Shown in pieces: positions 1-6,841 of a stretch of 42,411 nucleotides of DNA (positions are counted from its first letter, which is position 1; each line of letters begins with the position of its first letter). Position numbers and translations under genes: made by a program. The DNA comes from JBFMCT01 sp046565765. GTDB lineage: Bacteria; Actinomycetota; Acidimicrobiia; Acidimicrobiales; AC-14. The stretch is taken from positions 1 through 42,411 of the forward strand of contig JBKHXX010000002.1 of the NCBI GenBank assembly GCA_046565765.1, in the 5' to 3' direction. The notes below the pieces were generated by a model. That model was not told the DNA's origin. It ran no database searches and saw only the letters and a program-made list of their open reading frames with translations.

Positions 1-60
1 CCCAGCTACCGGCTCAAAGACCACCTCGCCGTCACGAAGGGAGGTGGGCCCCTGGAGTGA
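1..60 (+). CDS. C-terminal end of a gene entering from the left edge
   Basis: Frame 1 is open from the first base and ends at TGA 58-60, giving 19 residues that end in GGGPLE. The stop overlaps the GTG start of the next gene in a GTGA arrangement (57-60), which is usual for translationally coupled genes. Too little is left to name the family. The coupling to a small membrane protein suggests a two-gene module, but the identity of this partner cannot be read here. Confidence 0.6.
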   Translation, partial: PSYRLKDHLAVTKGGGPLE

Positions 61-662
61 GCGTCGCCCGCCCCGACCTACACGTCCAAACGTACGCGCC
101 GCGACATTTCCCCTTGACCGCCGACACGGGCCGGCCGATTGAGCAGAACGAGACTTGGCAGCTTCTGAACGACGAACTCAGGCTGCGCTTGGACGTCCAG
201 CGGACGGCGTTCAACCGGATTGAGGGCCGAGCGGCGCTCATCCTCGGCGCGGTTTTCGCGGCGATCCAGTTCGTCGCGGGCAAAGATCTCTCGAGTCCCT
301 GGCTCTCCTGGGCACTTGGCGCGTACGGCGTCGCCATGGCGACGAGCTTGTGTGTCGCGGCACTGCCCAGGCGGTTCGAAGAGGTCAAGCCGCGCTCGAT
401 CGTTGTGGGGCTGTGGCTCTACCCCAAGGGCCGGGCTGCCGCAGAACTGGCGAACAATCGCCTGAAGGCCTTTGAGCAGAACGTAAAGCGGCAAGGGTTG
501 ATGATCCTGATTGTCCGTGTATCCGTCGCTTTCGCCATCGCGGGTGCCATCCTGTCGGTGTTGCACCTCACTAGAGGAGATTCTACGAATGCCCGAAACT
601 CCGCCGGCCGATGGGTCTGCCCAGGCGCCAGCAGTGCCGGAAGCGCCTGCCCCTCCCCCTGA
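57..662 (+). CDS. Small membrane protein with three predicted TM helices, possible defence effector
   Basis: A 201-aa protein starting at GTG 57, with a GGGAGGTG ribosome site at about 39-46. The N-terminal 55 residues are soluble and charged. Hydrophobic segments lie near residues 58-75, 82-103 and 147-168, with a cytosolic-looking segment between the second and third. The order (soluble helix, TM pair, basic stretch, TM) resembles the membrane effectors of nucleotide-signalling defence systems such as SLATT or Pycsar-type proteins. That is only a resemblance in layout, and no diagnostic motif is visible. The gene overlaps the preceding one by 4 nt and lies in element B, next to integrase 1, so it is probably mobile cargo. 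The last 25 or so residues run out of frame over the next ORF. Confidence 0.6.
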   Translation: MSVARPDLHVQTYAPRHFPLTADTGRPIEQNETWQLLNDELRLRLDVQRTAFNRIEGRAALILGAVFAAIQFVAGKDLSSPWLSWALGAYGVAMATSLCVAALPRRFEEVKPRSIVVGLWLYPKGRAAAELANNRLKAFEQNVKRQGLMILIVRVSVAFAIAGAILSVLHLTRGDSTNARNSAGRWVCPGASSAGSACPSP

Positions 663-774
663 CACCCCGCCGCAACCTGGCGTACCCACTATGAACTTGC
701 TCGAGACCGACACAAGAGCGCTTTACCACGGCGAGACCCAAATACATCACGCCGAAGAGACCAAGCATAAGTAG
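589..774 (+). CDS. Small proline-rich hypothetical protein
   Basis: A 61-aa ORF starting at ATG 589, with AGAGGAGA at 573-580 as ribosome site. It overlaps the 3' end of the membrane-protein gene in another frame. The first half is rich in Pro and Ala, and the end is charged with several His, Glu and Lys. No family is recognised. The well-placed ribosome site and tight overlap favour it as the third gene of the same operon, although the composition is low in complexity and it could be non-coding. Confidence 0.4.
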   Translation: MPETPPADGSAQAPAVPEAPAPPPDTPPQPGVPTMNLLETDTRALYHGETQIHHAEETKHK

Positions 775-1177
775 CGCCCAACTCATACGCTCGCCTGCGC
801 TCCACCGTCGAGCGCAATCGGTCGAGCCAGGTGAGCGCGGGAAGTCTCTCCGGACGCAGGGTGAAGACGCCTGCGCCTCAGCCTTGGTAATCGGACGCCG
901 GTAGTCGCGGCTCGAACAAGGAAGCCTCAGGGTGGTCACGGGCTCCGCTGCGGGATCGGGTCCCCACTAGGGTTCAGGGACGGCAGGGATGACACGGCGT
1001 CGAATCGCTAGGACAATGGCGTGGGCGGAGGCTGGTGGGGCCTTACGCCCGCTGCGCGCCTCGCCGTAGCGAGCGATGCGTCCCTCGCCTCACTACGGCT
1101 CGGTCGCCGGACCGTTCTCCGATCCCGACCACTACCGGCTTAGTGTTGTCGTCGGGAGCGGCGGCAGAAGGGGCCCT
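775..1177. other. Intergenic stretch, nothing recognised
   Basis: About 400 nt between the small cargo operon and the 3' end of integrase 1. I see no convincing ORF, RNA, att copy or long repeat. In particular the 43-bp tRNA-Arg 3' sequence does not occur here, so the left end of element B is not in this gap. Confidence 0.5.
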
Positions 1178-2356
1178 TCACCGGGGATCGATGACGACGT
1201 CGAAGTCGAATAGCGCGGCGCCGATCTTGTCGGCCGCTTCCCGCTGCATTGTCGGCGTGACGTGGCTGTAGAGGTTCGTGAACAGCGTCGGGTCGGCGTG
1301 GCCGAGGCGCTCGGCGGCGACCTTGGGCGGCACGCCGTTGGCGAGCATCAGGGTGGCGCATGTGTGGCGGAGGCCGTGGGCGGTCAGTCGCGGCAGGCCC
1401 ACCTCCACCGTCATCCGGCCGAGCAACTTCGAGAGGTTGACCGGGTGGTACGGCCCGCCGGTCGCTCGGGTGAACACGTGGTCGGTCTCGACGTAGTCCG
1501 CCGCGGCCAGTCGCTCCTCGGCCTGGAGCTTGCGCTGGGCCCGCAGCACGCGCACGAGCCCGTCGTCCAAGTCAACGGTCCGGACCGCGTCCCGGCTCTT
1601 GCCTGAGGACGGGACCATGTTGTAGCCGAGACCCGAGACGAACTCGACCACGCGCACTTGCCGGCGCTCGAGGTCGACGTTGGGCCACCGCAACGACACC
1701 AGCTCACCGATGCGGAGTCCGGAGCCAAGGAGGAAGGCCCAGATCGGGTACGTCCGGTCGCCCTCCATCAGGGCGAGGAACTCGCGGGCTTGCTCCGGCG
1801 TCCAGTGGCGCGGGATCGAGCGCTGCGCGCGCGGTGCGGGGGCGGAGACCATCGGGTTGACGGCGATGACGCCCATCGCCACCGCCAGCTTCATGGCGCC
1901 AGAGAAGGGGGCGCGTGCGCGCCGCACCGTCGCCGGTGCGAGCGGTCTGCCGCTCTTGACCCCTCCGCTCTTCATCAGCTTGCGCTGCCACGCGATGACG
2001 ACCTCGGGCTTGATGTCACGCACCTTCCGTGAACCGAGCAACGGACGGATGTACGACTCGGAGTAGTTCCGGTAGTCGAAGCGGGTCTTGGGCGATAGGC
2101 GCGCATCCGCGTCCACCCCGTCGAGGTACAGGTCGAGCAGTTCGTTGACGGTCAACACCTTCGAACTCGGGCGCAGTTGGCCTGTGTCCACCTTCGCCAG
2201 CACTTCGCGCCGGGATCGGGCCGCCTCGGTCGCCGTGCGGTAACCACGCTTCGTGATCTGGACGCGCTTACCGGTCAGCGGATCGGAGCCGAGCGTGACC
2301 TTGAAGTACCAGCCGCCACGGCCGTCCTGGTACACGCCCTGAGGTCTCGCCGGCAT
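1178..2356 (-). CDS. Tyrosine-type site-specific integrase (copy 1, element B)
   Basis: A 392-aa phage-type tyrosine recombinase that would integrate and excise element B at tRNA-Arg. The N-terminal part (residues 1-60, with GGWYFKV and TKRGYRT) looks like an arm-site-binding domain. A SAM-like core-binding domain follows at about 68-165. The catalytic domain has Arg215 (SGLRIGELV), Lys253, His327 and Arg330 (TAHGLRHT), His353 (LGHAD) and Tyr363 (NLYSHV), so the whole catalytic set is present. I chose ATG 2356 because AGGGAGG lies 8 nt upstream; a longer reading from GTG 2392 would run through the arm repeats. It is almost residue-for-residue collinear with the second integrase at 12906-14060 and differs by scattered substitutions and an 8-residue C-terminal extension. 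Confidence 0.95.
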   Translation of the reverse strand: MPARPQGVYQDGRGGWYFKVTLGSDPLTGKRVQITKRGYRTATEAARSRREVLAKVDTGQLRPSSKVLTVNELLDLYLDGVDADARLSPKTRFDYRNYSESYIRPLLGSRKVRDIKPEVVIAWQRKLMKSGGVKSGRPLAPATVRRARAPFSGAMKLAVAMGVIAVNPMVSAPAPRAQRSIPRHWTPEQAREFLALMEGDRTYPIWAFLLGSGLRIGELVSLRWPNVDLERRQVRVVEFVSGLGYNMVPSSGKSRDAVRTVDLDDGLVRVLRAQRKLQAEERLAAADYVETDHVFTRATGGPYHPVNLSKLLGRMTVEVGLPRLTAHGLRHTCATLMLANGVPPKVAAERLGHADPTLFTNLYSHVTPTMQREAADKIGAALFDFDVVIDPR

Positions 2357-2383
2357 GCCTTGCCTCCCTGAGAACACCGTTCC

Positions 2384-2413
2384 GGTTCTCACCGGTTCTC
2401 ACGATGTTCTCAC
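2384..2413 (+). repeat. Three direct GTTCTCAC repeats upstream of integrase 1 (candidate arm sites)
   Basis: GGTTCTCAC at 2384-2392 and 2394-2402 and TGTTCTCAC at 2405-2413, at 10-11 bp spacing, with a partial inverted copy (TGAGAAC) near 2369-2375. The same set occurs upstream of integrase 2 (14089-14118), and two further copies lie at the far end of element A (2656-2676). Position and spacing fit arm-type integrase binding sites. A repressor operator for the int promoter is the alternative. Confidence 0.6.
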
Positions 2414-2449
2414 GGGCCTCTATGGCAGGCAACTGCAGCGATACAAAGT

Positions 2450-2470
2450 GCCTCTGACCTGCACTTATGC
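2450..2470 (+). repeat. Core-flanking repeat, 21 bp, three copies in the window
   Basis: The 21-bp sequence starting GCCTCTGACCTG sits one base from the 43-bp core repeat. A second version with three mismatches lies on the other side of the core at 2571-2591, and a third at 14155-14174 beside the intact tRNA. Occurrence on both arms of the predicted attP suggests a recombinase or accessory-protein site. Confidence 0.45.
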
Positions 2471-2471
2471 T

Positions 2472-2514
2472 GCGCGCTGGGAGGGATTCGAACCCCCAAC
2501 CTTCTGATCCGTAG
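2472..2514 (-). repeat. attachment-site copy: 43-bp 3' half of tRNA-Arg
   Basis: These 43 bases are identical to 14177-14219, which covers the anticodon loop to the 3' end of the intact minus-strand tRNA-Arg(ACG). Here the sequence diverges abruptly after GTAG at 2514, so the 5' half of the tRNA is missing and this is not a functional tRNA. It marks the junction between element A (right) and element B (left). It is what a tyrosine integrase targeting a tRNA 3' end leaves behind. Confidence 0.9.
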
Positions 2515-2521
2515 AGCCCAT

Positions 2522-2549
2522 CCACAAGTTTTCCACAAGACGCCACAAG
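2522..2549 (+). repeat. Three direct CCACAAG repeats beside the att core
   Basis: CCACAAG occurs at 2522-2528, 2533-2539 and 2543-2549, i.e. at 11- and 10-bp spacing, about one helical turn, starting 8 bp from the core. A partial inverted version (CCTTTGTGG) follows at 2563-2571. Such phased short repeats next to a core site are typical of excisionase or accessory-protein binding. They are absent from the integrase side of the element. Confidence 0.5.
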
Positions 2550-2570
2550 TGTCCACTGGTGTCCTTTGTG

Positions 2571-2591
2571 GCCTCTGACCAGGACTTTTGC
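2571..2591 (+). repeat. Second copy of the 21-bp core-flanking repeat
   Basis: This sequence matches 2450-2470 at 18 of 21 positions (it starts GCCTCTGACCAG). It lies on the element A side of the att core, about 57 bp beyond it. Confidence 0.4.
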
Positions 2592-2655
2592 TTATCTCGG
2601 TCTTGACCATAGGTGTGTGTTCGCGACCGCCCGTTGCCGGTTTTCGCGGACGTAT

Positions 2656-2676
2656 GGTTCTCACGGCGGTTCTCAC
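2656..2676 (+). repeat. Two GGTTCTCAC repeats at the far end of element A (opposite arm)
   Basis: GGTTCTCAC at 2656-2664 and 2668-2676, identical to the repeats upstream of both integrases. On the excised circle this end joins the integrase end through the core, so the same 9-mer would lie on both arms of attP. The rest of 2592-3079 shows no convincing gene. Confidence 0.6.
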
Positions 2677-3079
2677 GGATCTCGGTTATCCACAGACCAC
2701 GCACGGACTTCTCGGTCGAGCCTCGGCGGGCGACCGGGTGCCAGAAAGAACTGGCGTCGAGACCGCCGACGTTGGTGGTCAATGCGACCGCACCGCGCTA
2801 GGAGCAGACCGGCTCAGGAGGGAGCGGGCTTGCGCGACGGCGTCAGTGCGCAACTGCGCTCCCCCCGGGTCGCAAGTTTCGGAAAGCTGTGCGGCGCCGC
2901 GAGCGACTGCCCTGACCGGCAACTCCCATCGAGCGCCCGAGTTCAGTGATCTCTTGATCGGCCCTGCCCTCAAACGGCGCATACGTGCTATCCGACCTTT
3001 TCGGTCTGCTGTGTCCAAGGTAGGGCTGAGATCCGACTAAAACTCGAGGACATCGCTCGTCGCTCGTCCACGGATGTCT

Positions 3080-4006
3080 TCACGTTCGGACGGCCATAAT
3101 TCGACCAGCCTTGAACCAGTGGACGAGCAGGGCGGCAACCGGAACAATCATCTCAGCCCCAACGTTCGTCACATCAATCGGCTTTGAGTCGTTTCCATGG
3201 CGATAGTGGCCGGTCCAAACCATGTCCATCATGGAAATGACCGTCTCGATGTCTTCATCAGCCTCGGAATGTGTGCTCCACTTAGAGGGCTTTGCTTTCA
3301 TGTCACGGATCATGGTCCCGAGCGTCGCCCGCATATTGGTAGGACTAACTACGGGCCGAGCCGCAACCTCGATCGCAGCTACGGCTTCCACACAAGCACC
3401 GTTTGGGTCCGGACTTCTCCCGAACGCCTTCGACCAGGAACGACGAAGGTGCTCGCTGGCACGGTCCGTTCCTGATGTTGCCTCCGCAACCAGGGCCGTC
3501 AGTCCCTCTGGTTGACGATGCTGCAGTTCCCACTGGCCCGCTCCATCCCTCCCGAGGACGTATGCACTACGCGCCTCCGCAAGCTGCAGCGTTAGCTTCG
3601 CAACGATCTCCGTGGTGCGGTACGATTCTGGGTTCAAGCGCCCAACCGCGAAATCGACGGCGTCGAGCAGCAATTCCCGGTCCTCTTGGAATTGTTGCAC
3701 CGCATCGTCGGGGTATCCTGGTAGATAATGATCGGTGATTCGGGCGAAGTGATTGATGACCTCTCGATTCGGCTGGAATCCACCCATGAACTCATCGTGG
3801 ACATAGAACACGCTCACCACGAACTCAGTCAAGGACGTGAGCAACCCATCCGGAACGCCTTCGCGCAGGACAAAGAAATTCGCAATCTCATGATCGTTTT
3901 GACGCTTTGACCAGGGCGGTCGAATCATCTCCTCAGGGTAGGCGATCGATGCCTCAAGTGCTCGTCTAATACGCTGCTCCGGTTCGTTCTGAACCCATCG
4001 CTTCAG
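3080..4006 (-). CDS. HEPN/Abi_C-like hypothetical protein
   Basis: The reading frame is open from 4270, but protein-like composition begins only near residue 89 of that frame (KRWVQNEPEQ). A strong GGAGGTGG ribosome site lies at 4014-4021, 7 nt before an in-frame CTG (4006-4004), so I place the start at this CTG, giving 308 aa. No ATG, GTG or TTG is better placed. The C-terminal 110 residues contain an NGACVEAVAAIE helix, then TLGTMIRDMK, and near the end HYRHGND followed by a helix. This pattern resembles the abortive-infection C-terminal (HEPN-like) domain, where an R-x4-6-H motif cleaves RNA; here the motif is only approximate. It is divergent from the DUF262-RelA/SpoT pair, with about 360 nt between. 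Function is inferred, not shown. Confidence 0.55.
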   Translation of the reverse strand: MKRWVQNEPEQRIRRALEASIAYPEEMIRPPWSKRQNDHEIANFFVLREGVPDGLLTSLTEFVVSVFYVHDEFMGGFQPNREVINHFARITDHYLPGYPDDAVQQFQEDRELLLDAVDFAVGRLNPESYRTTEIVAKLTLQLAEARSAYVLGRDGAGQWELQHRQPEGLTALVAEATSGTDRASEHLRRSWSKAFGRSPDPNGACVEAVAAIEVAARPVVSPTNMRATLGTMIRDMKAKPSKWSTHSEADEDIETVISMMDMVWTGHYRHGNDSKPIDVTNVGAEMIVPVAALLVHWFKAGRIMAVRT

Positions 4007-4367
4007 TCGACGACCACCTCCGGTACCCTGGGCGTCACCAGCCGGAGGCCTTCGCAGAGAGCGACGCCGCCTATGCGGGGTGTCCTCTATCGCCGGCTGC
4101 GGACATATCGTCGGGCGGTCGAGATGCCGGGGCGGATCCCGACTCGCCGTGGTCCCAGCCGAGCGAGCCGACCCGCTCCCCGCCACGCCTTTACATGGCG
4201 CTGCTCTCAGTCTCGGATCGGGAGGAAGGAGCCTCGGCTGCGAGACCGGGCTGTGGCCCTGAGCGGTCATTCATCGTGTCGATCTACCCCGGCGTGGTTT
4301 ACCCTGCATGGCCTAGTCCGTCGCGCCGTGCGCGCCAAGACCGTCCACGAACCGAAGGGGCGACCAC

Positions 4368-5384
4368 GTGGTTTCAAAGCGAACTCCGACGACCAAGGAC
4401 ATCTCCCTCTTGCAACAGCTGTACAAAGACGGACAGCTGACCCTCAGACCGGAGTTCCAGCGCGATTCCGTGTGGCCAGTTGCAGCGAAGGCCTACCTGA
4501 TCGATACGATCCTAAATGATCGTCCGATCCCACTCTTCTTTTTCCAACGTACTCGACAGCCAGACACCGGGCGTCCGGCGTATGCCGTTGTCGATGGACA
4601 ACAACGTCTCAGAGCTATCTTCGACTTCATGGACGGGCGCTTTCGTCTGTCTCAGAGCCCCGGCAAGAGTCGCTTCAACAAGCGCTGGAAGGACTTGACA
4701 CCGGATGACAAGGCCCAGGTTCAGAACTATGACCTCGTCATAGAGGAAATTTCTGGATACACAGAGGATGACATCCGCGATGTGTTCGTCCGGCTCAACA
4801 AATACCTAGTAAAGCTCTCACCACAGGAACTCCGGCACGCTAGGGAGACTGGTACGTTCAAGGAGTTCGTAGAGGACGTGGGGCGTTGGCCGTTCTGGTA
4901 CGACGAAAAGGTGTTCAGTGCCGCGCAGAGCAAGAGGATGCGACCGGTCGAGTTTGCAGCAGAGGTTGCAATTCTGTTGATTGAGGGACCACAGGACAAG
5001 AAGGGTGCAATCGACCTGTACTACGAGAAATATCGGGATGACTTCCCTGATCAAGACGAGCTCGAGACTCGGCTGAAGAAATACTTATCGTGGATACGGA
5101 AGGCGTTACCGGACTTCAAGGAACGGCGATTCCGGAAGCCAGTCGACCTCTACGCTTTGCTCGGTGCTCTAGACCGTGTGTCGGACGCCGGTGAGTCCCT
5201 GTCCGCGATATCCCCGGCCAAGGCGGGACGAGCCTTGCGTGAGCTTGAGGAACGGCTTGCCGATGAAGAGGCGCCTGACCGCGACGCTGCTCGCTATCGT
5301 CTTGCAGCGAGCAGGCAAACCGACAACATTGTCCCTAGGGAAACCCGCATTACCGTTCTCGAGCGACTTCTGTCTCGGGTGTAG
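4368..5384 (+). CDS. DUF262 domain protein (ParB/Srx-like fold)
   Basis: A 338-aa protein starting at GTG 4368 with AAGGGG 7 nt upstream. It carries the DUF262 hallmarks: RPEFQRDSVW at 27-36 and VVDGQQR ending at 80. The DGQQR motif is the nucleotide-binding or hydrolysis motif of GmrS- and SspE-type proteins. Those proteins usually carry or partner an HNH (DUF1524) nuclease domain. Here the remaining 200 residues show no H-N-H signature, so the protein may be a sensor or NTPase that depends on another effector. The next gene starts 5 nt after its stop, so the RelA/SpoT protein is the likely partner. Lower GC than the backbone suggests recent acquisition. Confidence 0.85.
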   Translation: MVSKRTPTTKDISLLQQLYKDGQLTLRPEFQRDSVWPVAAKAYLIDTILNDRPIPLFFFQRTRQPDTGRPAYAVVDGQQRLRAIFDFMDGRFRLSQSPGKSRFNKRWKDLTPDDKAQVQNYDLVIEEISGYTEDDIRDVFVRLNKYLVKLSPQELRHARETGTFKEFVEDVGRWPFWYDEKVFSAAQSKRMRPVEFAAEVAILLIEGPQDKKGAIDLYYEKYRDDFPDQDELETRLKKYLSWIRKALPDFKERRFRKPVDLYALLGALDRVSDAGESLSAISPAKAGRALRELEERLADEEAPDRDAARYRLAASRQTDNIVPRETRITVLERLLSRV

Positions 5385-5389
5385 TCTCT

Positions 5390-6403
5390 ATGGGACCGCA
5401 GGCAAAGGCCTTCTTGGAGCGCTACAGGGCCGAGTTCAGCAGCCTTGCGGAGCGAGCGCAACTACTTGAACGATACTTGGCGAGACTGCTGTCTCCTGGT
5501 AACTACGATCTTCACACCATCGTCGCGAGAGCAAAGGAGCCGGATTCAGTCCGTGCAAAAATACTAAGAAAGCGCTACGGTCACCCAGCCAGACAGCTGA
5601 CGGACCGACTCGGGGCAAGAGTGATTGTGTACTTTTCCGCGGATGTGGACCGTGTCGCGACCGACCTGCGTGCATTGCTGGACGTCGACCATAATAATTC
5701 GTCTGACAAAAGGGCAAGTCTGGGACTCCGGGAGTTCGGATATCGATCAGTCCATCTAGTCGCTAAACCCAAAGGCATGAACCTCGGTATGGAGTTCGAC
5801 CTACTCAAGGACCAGCGGTTTGAGGTCCAGATCCGAAGCGTTCTCGAGCATGCGTGGGCAGAAATTGAGCATGAGGTAGTGTACAAGGCGGGCCTTAGCG
5901 CGAACAGCGAAGAGCGGCGACGGTTCTCGGCTATTGCCGGAACACTCGAACTGCTTGAGAAGGAATTCAGCGCCCTGCGAGAGTATCGAAACGAGGTCAT
6001 CGGACGGTACGTGACGCAGATGCAGCAAGGGGCTCACAGCGTGGTCATGCTGGACGCACCGTGGCTGTTAGCGACGCTCGAGGTCATGCGTCCTGATGGG
6101 TTGAGCTGGAGAGCGGCGGAGCTCAGCGGTTCACCGTTCCCTCCGCGTATCGAAGCGGAATGCGTTCAGGCCCTTGCCAGAGTGGGCATCGAGAACACCG
6201 CTCAGCTCCGCGCAGCACTCGAGGCGCAAGATTTTCAGGATGTGCTCGCGCGGTACGCCGTTGCGACAGGCGCGGTGCCGTCCCAAGTGTCACACCTCAT
6301 TACTTCTATCCTCATGGTCGCACAGCGCGACCCTGGCGTCGCCGAGGACTTCTTTCCAACTATCGCGGCAGCACCGGAGGTGCAGGCGGGAATCTATGCA
6401 TAA
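5390..6403 (+). CDS. RelA/SpoT-type nucleotide pyrophosphokinase domain protein
   Basis: A 337-aa protein whose first 170 residues match the (p)ppGpp synthetase fold: SVRAKILRKRYG at 53-64, LTDRLGARVIVYF at 70-82 with catalytic-type Asp72, FGYRSVHLV at 116-124, and FEVQIRSVLEHAW at 144-156 with Glu145. The synthetase residues appear intact and there is no HD hydrolase domain. The C-terminal 160 residues form no recognised TGS or ACT domain; they are mostly helical and could be a regulatory module. Stand-alone enzymes of this type include housekeeping small alarmone synthetases and toxic forms (toxSAS, CapRel) that act in phage defence. Its position 5 nt behind DUF262 inside a mobile element favours a toxin or defence role. 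Confidence 0.85.
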   Translation: MGPQAKAFLERYRAEFSSLAERAQLLERYLARLLSPGNYDLHTIVARAKEPDSVRAKILRKRYGHPARQLTDRLGARVIVYFSADVDRVATDLRALLDVDHNNSSDKRASLGLREFGYRSVHLVAKPKGMNLGMEFDLLKDQRFEVQIRSVLEHAWAEIEHEVVYKAGLSANSEERRRFSAIAGTLELLEKEFSALREYRNEVIGRYVTQMQQGAHSVVMLDAPWLLATLEVMRPDGLSWRAAELSGSPFPPRIEAECVQALARVGIENTAQLRAALEAQDFQDVLARYAVATGAVPSQVSHLITSILMVAQRDPGVAEDFFPTIAAAPEVQAGIYA

Positions 6404-6720
6404 CTGCGTTGTCGGCTATCTGTGGCGGAGCGCCGTCAGGAGATGCAGATGGCCTAGCTAGTACGGCTTCAGCGACTCTCGGAGATAGCAGCGATAACCG
6501 CTGATTATACGGCCCTGCTTCTCGGAGACAGGGCGGTGGACGGCCTTCAGGTCCGACCGCATAAGACCCCACTCCTGGGCGGGCGCGGCTGAAGCAAGAT
6601 CGACCTCGACAGGCCACCGATTCGGCCTTCGGCGTGCGCGCAGTGTCCCTCCTCGTCGCGTCCGTCGGGGACGTGCCCTTGGACCAGCCACCATTCGGTC
6701 GCCAGGGCTGGAACAGGGAG

Positions 6721-6775
6721 GTAGCGTCAAGGCCGCCGGCGAAGCCGGCGCTCGAGAGCCTGGCCTTGACGCCAC
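6721..6775. terminator. Inverted repeat with nested hairpin (possible bidirectional terminator)
   Basis: The arms 6721-6734 (GTAGCGTCAAGGCC) and 6762-6775 pair over 14 bp with one mismatch, and the loop holds a second hairpin, GCCGGC-GAA-GCCGGC (6735-6749). It lies downstream of both converging genes. There is no T-tract, so the terminator reading rests on position and stem strength only. Confidence 0.4.
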
Positions 6776-6781
6776 CGGACC

Positions 6782-6836
6782 TGCCAGCACTGACCATGGA
6801 CATGGCCCAGCGCCAAAGGCGCTGGGCTTGCTGGCA
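6782..6836. terminator. Second strong hairpin next to the relaxase 3' end
   Basis: GCCCAGCGCC-AAA-GGCGCTGGGC (6805-6827) is a perfect 10-bp stem. It is enclosed by the pairing arms TGCCAGCA (6782-6789) and TGCTGGCA (6829-6836). It ends 5 nt from the relaxase stop at 6842. A terminator is likeliest, but a recombination or replication site cannot be excluded. Confidence 0.45.
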
Positions 6837-6841
6837 CACCC

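Larger units (their letters stand above)
6404..6841. other. Convergent intergenic region with two large hairpins
   Basis: About 440 nt between the convergent RelA/SpoT and relaxase genes. There is no convincing ORF. The last 120 nt hold two strong inverted repeats, listed separately. The first 300 nt show nothing I recognise. Confidence 0.5.

Noticed and set aside
583..939. Minus-strand frame with a hydrophobic stretch
   Set aside because: It overlaps the coding region of the small cargo genes in the opposite direction and has no ribosome site. The composition is a shadow of the G/C-rich codons.
2384..2676. CRISPR array
   Set aside because: The repeats are 7-9 bp with 10-12 bp spacing and no unique spacers of normal length. 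They fit protein-binding sites, not a CRISPR array.
2588..3040. Plus-strand frame of 150 residues next to the element end
   Set aside because: It is rich in Arg, Ala and Ser with no family pattern, lacks a ribosome site and runs over the arm-type repeats.
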